Assembly: GCA_022414725.1 (NCBI GenBank)
Contig: CM039463.1
Coordinates: 33,716,584-33,780,583, forward strand
Direction: 5' to 3'
From: Microglena sp. YARC
Lineage: Eukaryota > Chlorophyta > Chlorophyceae > Chlamydomonadales > Chlamydomonadaceae
Length of the DNA stretch: 64,000 bases
Numbering within the stretch: position 1 is the stretch's first letter; every line of letters begins with the position of its first letter. Shown here one piece after another: positions 19,968 to 31,550 of this stretch. Position numbers and translations under genes: made by a program. The notes beneath the pieces were generated by a model, which made no database searches, had not been told where the DNA came from, and saw only the letters and a list, made by a program, of their open reading frames with translations.

Positions 19968-21929
19968 CTGTCAGCTTCCCTGTCAGCTCTACCCTTGACG
20001 ACTTCTCAGCTCTACCCTTGTCTACTTCTCACCTTCTACCCTTGCCGACTTCTCAGCTTCCCAGCCAGCTACCCTGTCAGCAGTGTAAAAGAGGGGAAGA
20101 GCGGAAGAAGGTAGACACGTGGAGGGGATAGAGCCAGCTGTGTTGGTTGTTTTGACAAGATGGTCTATCACCATTCTTCAGGCTGCTTGCCGTCTGCGGG
20201 CGGAGTTATGCAACATAGGTTGCATACACACTGTAACACCACACCCGAGTAATTGCGCGCAGGTTGATAGAGGGGGTTGAGGGGCTGGAGGGGTAAGGGG
20301 ACAAGCAAGGGGGAAAGGGGCTGGATAACGGAACAAGGTTACAAGGGTATAAGGGGACAAGGGCACGGACAAGCGGACAGCAGGATAATGAAGGGGGCAA
20401 GGGGCAGAGCGACAATGGGGGACGAGGCTCATATCTAAACACCTACAAATTCTTGGAAAAAACTATTGAGCCGTGGTGACTCTCTCTGCCAAAATGCTTG
20501 CCTGGTACCTGCTCTGGCCTCAGGGGTCCAGTTTTGGGGGTCCAGGTCAGCTTTTTGGTACTTGGGACTTCTATAGGCTAAATATACTCTTGTCCTCTGA
20601 GGCAAGATCAAGGTGCAGTGATGAGGATAAAAAGACTGGGGAGGTCAGGAGATCTGATGCAGTCACTTGTCTGCTAAACTATCTTGATGATGGACTGGCT
20701 CACCCTAGGCTCCTTCCGTAGGTATTATCAATACTTGTGGGAGCTTTCAGAGGCGCACAATGGACCCGAGTGGACCACGCGATATATTCCTGCCGAAACC
20801 GTTATTGGTGCCGTGAAACGAGAGCCACCACCTCGAGTTTGGTCTGAACGCGTGGATATTTGTTTTTTTGCGGAGCTCCCCCTCCTCGGGAGCCCCAATA
20901 TTCCCTACCTTCACCCCAGCCCGCCCCAGCCCCATCCCTCTGCACCCGCACCCGTCATTATCTGTCCAACTGTCCGACCCAGCGACGACAACACGTCAGC
21001 CAACGGTCTCACAAAATTACCTGGTTTCTGTCAGCTCCATCGTTCCCACGGTGGGAATCCCACCTGTCGTTCCGCTACCAACACTCTCCGCCAATTGTCC
21101 GCGTCGCTTGCGACGCTGCACAGGAATTATTGTTAGGTGAAATATAGGCAACATATGGACACGGAGTTTGCTCAGGATCTTAACCTTCACCGTTCGTTTG
21201 CAAACGCGTTTGAGCGGTCCAAGATTTTTGGAGGAGCCCAGGTGGAGATTTTTTGGGGTTCCCACAGGCGCCCGCCCCTGCGATGGACTGTCCAATCCTG
21301 GCGACAGCTGGTACAAGGTTCGCACAATTTTGATTTTTCGGAATTCTCCAAAATCGCGTTGTCGATCCATAGGTCTGCGCCTTCCGTTCGGGGCGACCAA
21401 CACGACAACTGGAAAAATCGTACGATGTCAGTTCACGTTATATAAATATATCGTGCGAGATTACATATCGTAGCCGTGTTCTATCCCAGGCGGGCGCATG
21501 TGGGAACAATTAGTGCCTAAATTCGAGCTCTATCGAGCCGTGTTAATTAGAAGGGGAATCGTGCAGCCAGGAGAAAGTTATGAGGGGCTTTATGTTTTGC
21601 GTTTCGCAGGTCCGGGGCCGCTCATATATATATCAGCGGTCCCAGGCCAAACAGGGGTCATGTAATGGGTCAGACTCGCCCCCGCACAGTGGTATTAGGG
21701 AACTTTTGTCGGCCAACCTATCCAAACAGATCAAAACAGCCCCTTGGCTTGTCCGAACAGCGGTGTCCGAACAGCCTGAAGCCACGCCAGCTTTCAGCAT
21801 CTTTCTTTCGCCTTCTTTCACCTTCAACATCCGACTTGCACGTTCTTTCACCTTCGATATCCGCTTCAACGCTTGCTCTGACGCCCGTCATCTCCCCGGT
21901 CTTTCCCCGACGATCGCGAGTGATTTGAG
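19968..21929. other. Region upstream of the TPT transporter gene
   Basis: Holds the edge copies of exon 19967 (to about 20095), a G-rich block (20265-20420), a family F repeat (20868-21135) and the presumed TPT promoter and 5' UTR. A possible exon-like segment at 20655-20725 (SDAVTCLLNYLDDGLAHPR on the plus strand) has no confirmed partner. No promoter motif was recognised. Confidence 0.4.
20868..21135 (+). repeat. Family F interspersed repeat, copy 2
   Basis: GCGGAGCTCCCCCTCCTCGG stem at the start, ACGTCAGCCAACGGTCTCAC core, CACCTGTCGTTCCG and a CGCGTCGCTTGCGACGCTGC hairpin end. Same organisation as copy 1. Confidence 0.75.
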
Positions 21930-22316
21930 ATGAAAGCGTTTGGCAGTTTAGCAGCTTGCGCTGCATGGCTGATATCATCCACTGCCATCATTGTCGTGAA
22001 TCGGACCATTCTAGTGGAGAAGCAGTTCCCATATCCGATGGCAGTGGCCAGGTAAACCCGAGTCCCTAAAAATGGCGAGGGCCTCCAACTGATGGCCTAA
22101 TATATTTTCTCTCTAACACAGACTTTACTAGCTGACTGATTCTCATTGTTGTCTTATGGTGTTCATGTCCACTGTGCGCACATACCTCAATTTGGTTGTC
22201 TAACACCATTTGCTAGACTGACAGACAGACAGAGACTGACTGACTGACTGACTGACTGACTGACTGGCTGACTGACTGACTGACTGACTGACTGACTGAC
22301 TGACTGACAGACAGGC

Positions 22317-22369
<53 letters not shown>

Positions 22370-25300
22370 CCCTCCTAGTCGCCCACCTACCCACTAAACA
22401 CCTGAATGCGCTCCGCCCCCCCCACCCCCACCTCCACGCACACACTCCTCTCGCCTATCAGTATGGGCATGGCTGTGAGTGGCATTGCAGGATTCATCGT
22501 ATGTGATATCCTTCGCCTCGTTCCTCCAGTGAAGGAAATGTCAGTAGAAACATACCTCTGGAGGGTCATCCCCGTTGGTGTAGCTCAAGGCTTGGCAGGC
22601 TGGTTGTCCAACGGCCTCTACATCTACCTCACTTTGTCCTTCATAGAGATGGCAAGAGCAACACTGCCCTTGTTCACGATGATTGCCCTCCACTTCAGCG
22701 GACTTGAGACGCCCACTCTGTCAATGGTAAAGGCTGTGGTGCTCACCACTGTCGGCTGTGCCGTAGCAGCCTATGGCGAAGTTCACCTATCATTCATGGG
22801 CATTGTGTTCTTGCTTGGGAACTTCACGGTGAGTCTCTTCTTCTTCCGGTGATGGTGATGATTGTGATTACATATTTACTGGTGCCCTACTGGACTCCAA
22901 ATGTGCTTGTGGCTTGACGGAGGTAAGGGGGACTTATAGGGGTCCTTCGCCACTAATTACTAAGTACAGCCAATGGTTTGAATCACTAAGCCCAACCAGT
23001 GCTTAACAATCACTACAAGCACAACTTTCATCTTGCCTTCTGATGTTGCCCTTACATCTCGCTTTATGGTCTTTTCAGTAACTGGTCAGATACACATCCA
23101 AGTTCACATACTTGACGTTCTTGGGGTGTTTCCGTCACCAAACACCTTTACTTTTCTCATCAATACCTCTCAGCACACTTCGACTTACTTTTTGCGTCAG
23201 CATGTTCGCCCATTTATCTACCGCATATGAACAATTCAGGAACGCAAAACACTGTCCATTTCCAAGTGCTGGGTATGGTACAACTAACCAAACTTAGCTA
23301 TATTTAGCCTGGCCACTTTTTACACTATTCGAAAATCCATGTTTACAAAATGTATGCGGCAAAACATATCCGTCTCCACTGTTGGCAATGTTTCATTTTT
23401 TTGTTACTCCTCGCTGCTTCCCACCAGCTCCGATAGCCAGCCACTGGGTCAAAACAAATGCTTGAAGCTGCATTGAAATGCTTGTCATATCAGCTTTCAG
23501 ACACACTAGCTAGCTTCAGGTTTGGCTGAAGGACAGGGAAAGGGAGCTGCCTAGAAGCTGCTATGTGTAGCCCCCCCCCCCCCCCCCCACACACACACCC
23601 AACCCACCCCCACCCCCAACCCCCCAAAAGTGACTGTTGGTAGTACCACGCACCGTATGTCTTCAAGCGTGGTGCAGTTATGATGGCCACCGGTGCTTCA
23701 AAAAGGTAGCAAATCTCAAGGTGTCTGGAGGTTGAAATAGGTCAAGAGGTTTTCTCAGACCCTAGATTTACAGTAGATTCGCTGCCTTTTTGGAACGCGG
23801 GTGGCTATCACACACATGGCAAACACACATGCCCCCCCACACACATGCCCCCACATGCAAACACACACATGCCCCCACACACACATGCACGCTCACACAT
23901 ATGCACACACACATCCACACACACACACAAATGCACACACACATTTGTGTAACACGGGTGGCTATCATAGCTGCAAAACATGGTTTGGACAGGAACCAGT
24001 GTCTTAACATAGCACAATGGCGCTCCTGCTAGCTGCTGCTATGCCCCCAAAGTCTCAATCGTAGCACCCCCAAAACACTAAGGTACATACTAAAGCACTT
24101 GTGCTACAAGTAGCACCTTCAATCTCCCGTGGTTCCACGTCATCTGATGGTGAGGTCCACTTGCCATAAATAGACCACCACCACATAATTTCTCCCACCT
24201 GCATCAGGGATTTTTATTTCCGGTATATATAGCAATCCCTAGTTTTGACCCCGTTTTAGCGAAATTATCGCTATAACCAAAAACAAGTTTTTTTTGTTGC
24301 CCTCAATGGCCCTGAAAAGCTAGAAAAAGGTACAGAAAGCACTAAAACGCTGTCCCTGGAGGAGGCTTAAAACCATAAAGCTAGAAGAAAACCTCTTTCA
24401 TTTTTGAAAAAACAATCACTGACCTGCATCCACCCCATCTCACCAAGTTTGGCAACTTTCGCCACCACAGCCCACCCACCCAGAGGACTCAAAACAGGAA
24501 CACCAACACCAACACCCACCCGGTAAACGTAGACCTCCAACTAGAACACCAAAACCCACTTACTTAGACCACCAGCACCAATACAACTAACTCCCACGAA
24601 TTTAAACCAAGAACACCAACACCCCCACTATCAACACCAACACCATCCATCCTTCAAAACAACTTAGACCAACAACACACACACACACACCCAACCACCC
24701 CACCACATTCAACAAACACCACAAGCACCAACAAAAACCTTCCCAACCTCCCCACCCTTTCCAAACTCCCCACCCTTTCCAAACTCTCAACCACCCAAAC
24801 AGTTGGAGGCAGGCCGCCTGGTGATGATCCAATTCATGCTGATAGGCTTGGAGTATCACCCCCTGCAAGGAATCAAGCTGATTGCCCCTGGCGCTGTCGG
24901 CAGCTTGTTGTTACTCAGTTCCATATATGAGTTGCCTTCCATGGTGGCGAACAACGCGGGCCGGATTGTCCTGGACAACCTCCCCCTCTTTGCAACGGCT
25001 GCGTGCTTGGGTTTGGTTGTCAACCTCATGAGCATGACGATCATCAAACTCTCATCTGCCACCACTCTCAAGGTAAGGGCTCTTTCTGGGATATGCTGCA
25101 TGCTTGGGTTTGCTCCTCAACCTTATGAGCTTGATAATTACCGTACCAAACTCTTATCCGCCACTATTCTCAAGGTAAGGGATCTTTTTGGCATCAGCTG
25201 CATGTTTGTGTTTGGTCCTCAACCACCTGAGCATGATGATAATGTTGTCAAACTCTCATCCGCCACCACTCTTAAGGTAAGGGCCCTCTTTGCAATGGCT

Positions 25301-28300
25301 GCATGCTTGTGTTTGGTCCTCAACCTCCTGAGCATGATGATTACCGTATCAAACTCTTATGAGCCACCACTTTCAAGGTACGGGCTCTTTTTGGCATCGG
25401 CTGCATGCTTGGGTTTGGTCCTCAACCACCTGAGCATGATGATAACTGTATCAAACTTTCATCCGCCACCACTCTCAAGACAAGGGATCCGTTTGGCATC
25501 AGCTGCATGCTTGGTTTTGGTCCTCAACCTCCTGAGCGTGACAATCATCAAACTCTCATCCGCCACCACTCTCAAGTTAGGGGCTCTCTTTGGCATCAAC
25601 TGCATGCTTGGGTTTGGTCCTCAACCTCCTGAGCATGATGATAACCATATCAAACTCTCATCTGCCACCAATCTGAAGGTAGGGGCTCTTTTTGGCAATG
25701 GCTGCGTGCTTGGATTTGGTCCTCAACCACCTGCGCATGATGATAACTGTACCAAACTCTCATCCGCCACCACTCTCAAGGCAAGGGCTCTTTTTGGCAT
25801 CAGCTGCGCGCTTGGGTTGGTCTTCAACCTTCTGAGCATGAAGATCATCACACTCTCGTCCGCCTCCACTCTGAAGAGAAGGTGTAGTAAACGAGTAACT
25901 ACAAGTGCCAGACTTCCTCATGCCTTACATTTTCCAACATATTTTCCACCCGCACAATATTTGGCACACTGGCACCCCGAAGACCCCTCTCACCTTCAGC
26001 TCGGTCTTCATGTAGTCTATAGTCCTCACTCGGTAATGTGACCCATCCCCATTTTCAACCCACACAATATGATTTAAATAAGGGCTCTGCTTCTTGTTTT
26101 ATCCGATCATCAACTGCCATTTGAAAAAGGTGAGGACCCTTCATGCTGTCTTCTGTGGAAAAAACTTACCCTGGCCTCTTGGGTATACTTTGGCCTGCAA
26201 ACAACAATGCAATTGTATAATTGTATAATTGTTGCAAGGTTCTATACGTCAGGTTCCGCGTCTAACCGTCTGCACATTGCAGCCAACAATTACCCCCCGT
26301 GCGAGAACCACGGAAACCAGGGATTTCTTGTGCACATGTCTCGGTGCAGATTAGAACCGGGGACTCAAAACAACAATGCAATCAATCAATCAATTAATCA
26401 AGTAACCAACCCATCAATACATGGATGAGTCAATGGGTCAATCGATCAATCAATGTATCAAGTAACCAACCCATCAATACATGGATGAGTCAATGGGTCA
26501 ATCGATCAATAAATTAATCAAGTAAGCAACCAATCAATACATGGATGAGTCAATGGGTCAATCGACCAATCAATTAATCAAGTAAGCAACCAATCAATAC
26601 ATGGATGAGTCTATGGGTCAATCGACCAATCAATTAATCAAGTAAGCAACCAATCAATACATGGATGAGTCAATGGGTCAATCGATCAATCAATTAATCA
26701 AGTAAGCAACCAATCAATACATGGATGAGTCAATGGGTCAATTGATCAATCAATTAATCAAGTAAGCAACCAATCAATACATGGATGAGTCAATGGGTCA
26801 ATCGATCAATGGGTCAGTCAATGGGTCAGTTAATCAATAAATCAATCATTTGGTCAGTCAATGCGTCAATCAGTCGATGGACCAATCAAAGAATCAACCA
26901 GTTATTCAATCAATCAATCAATCAATCAATGGGCCAGTCAGTCAATCAATCAATCAGTGGGTCGGTCAATCAATCAATCAGTCAGTCAATCGATTAATCA
27001 GTCAGTCAATGGATCAATCAAGACATCAATCAATCAATCAGTCAATCAATCAAAGCAATGGATGTGATCTTAGTGTGCAGGTGCTAGCAGCTGTTAGAGG
27101 TCCATTGGTAGTTCTAGCCTATCAATCAATCAATCAATCAATCAATCAAAGCAATGTTTGTCTTCTTTATATGCAGGTGCTAGCAGCTGTTAGAGGTCCA
27201 TTGGTAGTTCTTGCCTATCAATCTACCAATCAATCAATCAACCAATTAAAGCAATGCATGTTTGCGTTGTTTGTGTGCAGGTGCTAGCAGCTGTTCGAGG
27301 TCCATTGGTTGTTCTTTCCGGTGTCATTCTGCTCAGTGAAGTTGTCACCGGCATCGAGGCGGTAGGCTATATGATTGCCCTAGCTGGCTTCACATGGTAT
27401 CAGCAAATAAAGATCCAGCAGGTAAGCACATTGGTTGATGAATAATGGTGGTTGCATATCCTGGGTAAAAGTACTTGTTAATTCAGTTGGTTGATGAATA
27501 ATGGTGGTTGCATATCCTGGGTAAAAGTACTTGTTAATTCAGTTGGTTGATGAATAATGGTGGTTGCATATCCTGGGTAAAAGTACTTGTTAATTCAGTT
27601 GGTTGATGAATAATGGTGGTTGCATATCCTGGGTAAAAGTACTTGTTAATTCAGTTGGTTGATGAATAATGGTGGTTGCATATCCTGGGTAAAAGTACTT
27701 GTTAATTCAGCCCCTCCTGACAGTCTAGAAATGTATTTATTATCTGAGGTTGGGCAAGTCCCTTTAGCCTGATTGGCCATCAGGTCTCATACATGTGTCG
27801 ATTACGTCACTTGCATTACTTGTGTGCATGTGCCATCAGATCAAATATATTTGTCAACTGCATGACTTGTATCACTTGTAGGGAACGGCAATGCAATATC
27901 ATATGATGTCAGCAGTCTTACTAGGCTTAAGCTACCATTTATGAACAATATCATATGATGCAATTTGTACGATATCATATGATATCATACTCGTCTTTGG
28001 TCAACATCATATGATATGCCAGTCCCTAATCACTTGTGTGCACGTGCCATCAGGTCTCATACATGTGTAAAATACGTCACTTGCATTACTTGTGTGCATG
28101 TGTCATCGGGTCAACTACATTTTTCAACTACATTACTTGTATGACTTGAAGGGAACGGCAATTCAATATCATATGATGTCAGCAGTCTTACTAGGCTTAA
28201 GCTACCATTTATGTACAATATCATATGATGCAATTTGTACGATATCATACGATATCATACTCGCCTTTGGTCAACATCATATGATATGCCAGTCCCTATT

Positions 28301-31300
28301 CACTTGTGTGCATGTGCCATCAGGTCTCATACATGCGTCAAATACGTCACTTGCATTACTTGTGTGCATGTGCCATCAGATCAAATATATTTGTCAACTG
28401 CATTACTTGTATCACTTGTAGGGATCGGCAATACAATATCATATGATGTCAGCAGTCTTGCTAGGCTAAAGCTACCATGTATGTACAAGATCATATGATG
28501 CAATTTGTGTGATTGTGTACTCGCATTTGGTCGACATCATACGATATACCGGTCCCTAGTGACTTGTGTGCATGTGTCATCAGGTCAAATACATTTGTCA
28601 ACTACATTGCTTGTATCACTTGTGTGCATGTGTCATCAGGTCAAATACATTTGGCAACTACATTACTTGTATCACTTGTGTGCATGTGTCATCAGGTCAA
28701 ATACATTTGGCAACTACATTACTTGTATCACTTGTGTGCATGTGTCATCAGGTCAAATACATTTGGCAACTACATTACTTGTATCACTTGTGTGCATGTG
28801 TCATCAGGTCAAATACATTTGGCAACTACATTACTTGTATCACTTGTGTGCATGTGTCATCAGGTCTCGTACATGTGGCATCTTGTTTCATTTGTGTCAT
28901 GTGTTTGTGTGTCATCAGGTGAAAAAAAAGTGTCAACTGTGTTACTTGTGTAATTTTTTGGCGGAGCGTACCCTTCTGGGGGGCAGAGGAACCCAGGAAT
29001 CCCCGTTGTCCGTTTGTTTGTTCGACCAAGCGACCACACCAAGCCTGACACTTGAGCCAACTGTCTCGAAACTAACTAGATTCGATCCGCTCCATTCCGT
29101 TGCCACCTGTCGTTCCGACAGCCAACAATACCAGATAGCCAATTTCCCGCATTGCTTGCGACGCTGCCTAGAATTTGTTTTTATTTGTATCATATGTGTG
29201 TATGTGTGATCAGTTCAAAAACGTGAGTCATTTGTGTCATTTGTGTGTATGTGTGCTCTGTTCGAAAACATGTGTCATTTGTTTCAATTATGTCATTCAT
29301 GTGTATGTGAGATCCGGTTGAATACATGTATCTTTGAGTGTCTGTGTTGTCAGGATATGGTCACACTATCCTGGTTATCAGGTTATGGTCACACTATCCT
29401 TGTTATCAGGTTATGGTCACACTATCCTGGTTATCAGGTTATGGTCACACTATCCTTGTTATCAGGTCATGGTCACACTATCCTGGTTATCAGGTTATGG
29501 TCACACTATCCTGGTTATCAGGTCATGGTCACACTATCCTGGTTATCAGGTTATGGACACACTATCCTGGTTATCAGGTTATGGTCACACTATCCTGGTT
29601 ATCAGGTTATGGACACACTATCCTGGTTATCAGGTTATGGTCACACTATCCTGGTTATCAGGTTATGGTCACACTATCTTGGTTATCAGGGTATGGTCAC
29701 ACTATCCTGGTTATCAGGTTATGGTCACACTATCCTGGTTATCAGGTTAAGGTCACACTATCCTGGTTATCAGGTTATGGACACACTATCCTGATGCCCT
29801 AGTAGACTCTACATGTGAATCCTTCTTGTCACTAACTTTGATCTGTTCTTTGCCCCTGTCCACCCACATGATATGAGCAACCAACAACCAATCAACCAAC
29901 CAACCAAACGCAGGATATGAGCAAGAACAAAAAACAACCAACCAACTACCACCCACAGGATATGAGCAAGAGCAAAAAACAACCAACCAACTACCACCCA
30001 CAGGATATGAGCAAGCCCAAACAAGAGCTAACAACCAACATCCAACCAACCAACAACCAACCAACAACCAACCAACAATCAACCAACTACCAACCAACAA
30101 CTAACCAACAACCAACTGCAGGATATGAGAAAAAACAAAAAACAACCAACCAACTACCACCCACAGGATATGAGCAAGAGCAAACAAGAGCTAACAACCA
30201 ACATCCAACCAACCAACAACCAACCAACAACTAACCAACAACCAACCGCAGGATATGAGCAAGAACAAAAAACAACCAACCAACAACCAACCAACTACCA
30301 CCCACAGGATATGAGCAAGAGCAAACAAGAGCTAACAACCAACCAACAACCAACCAACAATCAACCAACTACCAACCAACTACCAACCAACAACCAACCG
30401 CAGGATATGAGCAAGAACAAAAAACAACCAACCAACAACCAACCAACAACCAACCAACTACCACCCACAGGATATGAACAGGAGCCAACAAGAGCTAACA
30501 ACCAACCAACAACCAACCAACAATCAACCAACTACCCACCAACAACTAACCAACAACCAACTGCAGGATATGAGCAAGAACAAAAAACAACCAACCAACT
30601 ACCACCCACAGGATATGGGCAAGCGCAAACAAGAGCTAACAACCAACATCCAACCAACCAACAACTAACCAATAACCAACCGCAGGATATGAGCAAAAAC
30701 AAAAAATAACCAACCAACGACCAACCAACTACCACCCACAGGATATGAGCAAGAGCAAACAAGAGTTAACAACCAACCAACAACCAACCAACAACCGACC
30801 AACAACCAACCGCAGGATATGAGCAAGAACAAAAAACAACCAACCAACAACCAACCAACTACCACCCACAGGATATGAACAGGAGCTAACAACCAACCAA
30901 CAACCAACCAACAATTAACCAACAACCAACCAACAACCAACCAACAACCAGCCAACAACCAACCGCAGGATATGAGCAAGAACAAAAAACAACCAACCAA
31001 CGACCAACCAACTACCACCCACAGGATATGAGCAAGAGCAAACAAGAGTTAACAACCAACCAACAACCAACCAACGATCAACCAACAACCAACCGCAGGA
31101 TATGAGCAAGAACAAAAAACAACCAACCAACTACCACCCACAGGATATGAGCAAGAGCAAACAAGAGCTAACGACCAACCAACAACCAACCAACAATCAA
31201 CCAACTACCAACCAACAACTAACCAACAACCAACCACAGGGTATAAGCAAGAGCAAACAAGAGCAACCAACAACCAACCAACAACCACCCGCAGGATTTG

Positions 31301-31550
31301 AGCAAGAGCAAACAAGAGCATCAAACAAGAGCAACCAACAACCACCCGCAGGATATGAGCAAGAGCAAACAAGAGCAACCAACCAACAACCAACCAACAA
31401 CCATCCGCAGGATATGAGAAAGAGCAAATAACAATCACCAACCAACTAATAAACCACCCGCAGGATATGGGCAAGAGCAAACAAGAGGAACCAACGAAAA
31501 AAGATGAAGACAGACAGCTTTTGTTGAGCCCTAACTTGGGCTTTAAATAG
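21930..31550 (+). CDS. TPT-family (DMT superfamily) sugar-phosphate/nucleotide-sugar transporter, five exons, complete
   Basis: Exons are 21930-22051, 22462-22828, 24803-25072, 27281-27421 and 31464-31550; junctions are GT-AG with phases 2,0,0,0. The CDS is 987 nt, 328 aa, stop TAG, the usual size for the family. The start ATG opens MKAFGSLAACAAWLISSTA, the first membrane helix. Exon 2 contributes helices including MAVSGIAGFIVCDILR and LSNGLYIYLTLSFIEMARA; exon 3 has LEAGRLVMIQ and ends in NLMSMTIIKLSSATTLK. Exon 4 holds the conserved C-terminal pair GPLVVLSGVILLSEVV and AVGYMIALAGFTWYQQIKIQ. Exon 5 is a hydrophilic Lys-rich tail typical of Golgi/ER nucleotide-sugar or plastid phosphate translocators (PF03151). 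Substrate and compartment cannot be told from sequence; there is no clear transit peptide, so Golgi is the better guess. Exon 3's donor edge and the acceptor edges of exons 4 and 5 are massively duplicated in the introns. Confidence 0.9.
22215..22370 (+). repeat. GACT / CAGA microsatellite in TPT intron 1
   Basis: GACT units (22226-22305) are followed by CAGA units (22306-22369), occupying more than a third of the 410-bp intron. Confidence 0.93.
22829..24204. other. TPT intron 2, first part
   Basis: No exon recognised. It contains a family D repeat (about 23405-23570), a C-run and CA-rich block (23573-23632), an ACACACATGCCC array (23805-23945) and a reversed family H fragment (24010-24110). 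Confidence 0.5.
24205..24421 (+). mobile_element. hAT-like MITE, family A, reference copy
   Basis: 217 bp with ends CAGGGATTTTTATTTCC and (reversed) CAGTGATTGTTTTTTC, flanked by perfect 8-bp direct repeats ACCTGCAT at 24197-24204 and 24422-24429. CAGGG/CAGTG ends plus an exact octamer duplication are diagnostic of hAT-type insertion. It has no coding capacity and lies in TPT intron 2. Confidence 0.95.
25073..25880 (+). repeat. Tandem copies of TPT exon 3 donor edge
   Basis: The last ~75 bases of exon 3 plus its donor recur eight more times in ~100-bp units. Each has a TTGGTCCTCAACCTCCTGAG block and a CATCCGCCACCACTCTCAAG end, at about 25174, 25276, 25378, 25479, 25575, 25681, 25781 and 25875. 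GT is kept after AAG in five of the eight (GTAAGG, GTAAGG, GTACGG, GTTAGG, GTAGGG) and lost in three (ACAAGG, GCAAGG, AGAAGG). The true donor is 25073; the open frame running to 26041 is just this array. Confidence 0.92.
26370..27060 (+). repeat. 60-bp array and AATC microsatellite in TPT intron 3
   Basis: Seven 60-bp units (AATCAAGTAAGCAACCAATC, AATACATGGATGAGTCAATG, GGTCAATCGATCAATCAATT) grade into AATC/CAGT tetranucleotide repeats up to 27057. Confidence 0.95.
27079..27280 (+). repeat. Two decoy copies of the TPT exon 4 acceptor edge
   Basis: GTGCAG/GTGCTAGCAGCTGT followed by GAGGTCCATTGGTAGTTCT occurs at 27079 and 27177 before the real exon start at 27281. Copies are nearly identical to the exon for ~38 bases, then each runs into an AATC repeat. 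Both keep AG and stay open for some distance. Confidence 0.93.
27422..27712 (+). repeat. 56-bp tandem array at the start of TPT intron 4
   Basis: Five near-identical units (TTGGTTGATGAATAATGGTG, GTTGCATATCCTGGGTAAAA, GTACTTGTTAATTCAG). The array begins ten bases after the donor; no exon bases are included. Confidence 0.95.
27879..28028 (+). mobile_element. hAT-like MITE, family B, copy 3
   Basis: 150 bp, TAGGGAACGGCAATGCAATA to GATATGCCAGTCCCTA, with perfect 8-bp target duplications ATCACTTG at 27871-27878 and 28029-28036. The uninterrupted target (TTGTATCACTTGTGTGCATG) is present nearby at 28611-28630. Confidence 0.93.
28149..28298 (+). mobile_element. hAT-like MITE, family B, copy 4
   Basis: Same length and position in the array unit as copy 3; flanks ATGACTTG and TTCACTTG have drifted (6 of 8). 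Confidence 0.85.
28419..28558 (+). mobile_element. hAT-like MITE, family B, copy 5
   Basis: TAGGGATCGGCAATACAATA to GATATACCGGTCCCTA, flanks ATCACTTG and GTGACTTG (6 of 8). Third member of the amplified set. Confidence 0.85.
28566..28870 (+). repeat. 56-bp tandem array in TPT intron 4
   Basis: About five units of CTTGTGTGCATGTGTCATCA, GGTCAAATACATTTGGCAAC and TACATTACTTGTATCA, the MITE-free form of the preceding array. All three plus-strand frames are open across it, which is a repeat artefact. Confidence 0.93.
28958..29172 (+). repeat. Family F interspersed repeat, copy 3
   Basis: TTTTTTGGCGGAGCGTACCC start, CTTGAGCCAACTGTCTCGAA core, CACCTGTCGTTCCGACAGCC and a GCATTGCTTGCGACGCTGCC end. 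Confidence 0.75.
29345..29795 (+). repeat. 28-bp tandem array in TPT intron 4
   Basis: About sixteen units of GGTTATGGTCACACTATCCT plus GGTTATCA, with rare G-to-A changes. Units are directly abutting, with no spacers. Confidence 0.95.
29905..31463 (+). repeat. ~23 decoy copies of the TPT exon 5 acceptor edge
   Basis: The acceptor and first ~24 bases of the last exon (CCGCAG/GATATGAGCAAGAGCA, AACAAGAG) are repeated about 23 times before the true junction at 31463/31464. Copies are separated by ACCAACCAACAACC filler and alternate between GAGCAAGAACAAAAAAC and GAGCAAGAGCAAACAAGAGC forms. Nearly all keep CAG. Each would begin an alternative C-terminal tail DMSKSKQE or DMSKNKKQ. The array alone is 1.56 kb of the 4.04-kb intron. 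Confidence 0.93.

Larger units (their letters stand above)
27780..28565 (+). repeat. ~270-bp higher-order array carrying family B MITEs
   Basis: Three units each contain GTGTGCATGTGCCATCAGRT, an ACTTGTATCACTTG block and one family B MITE (27879-28028, 28149-28298, 28419-28558). The spacing and identical insertion position show that one insertion was amplified with its host array. Confidence 0.88.

Noticed and set aside
24803..26041. 412-codon transporter-like frame
   Set aside because: Only the first 90 codons are exon 3. The rest is the tandem copy array, in which the helix motif appears in shifting frames, and exon 4 joins exon 3 in phase at 25072.
28505..29209. 234-codon and overlapping frames in all three plus frames
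   Set aside because: They follow the 56-bp array, which lacks stops in several frames, inside a TPT intron.
29345..29795. CRISPR-like array of 28-bp repeats
   Set aside because: Units are contiguous with no unique spacers, and the setting is a eukaryotic intron; it is an ordinary minisatellite.
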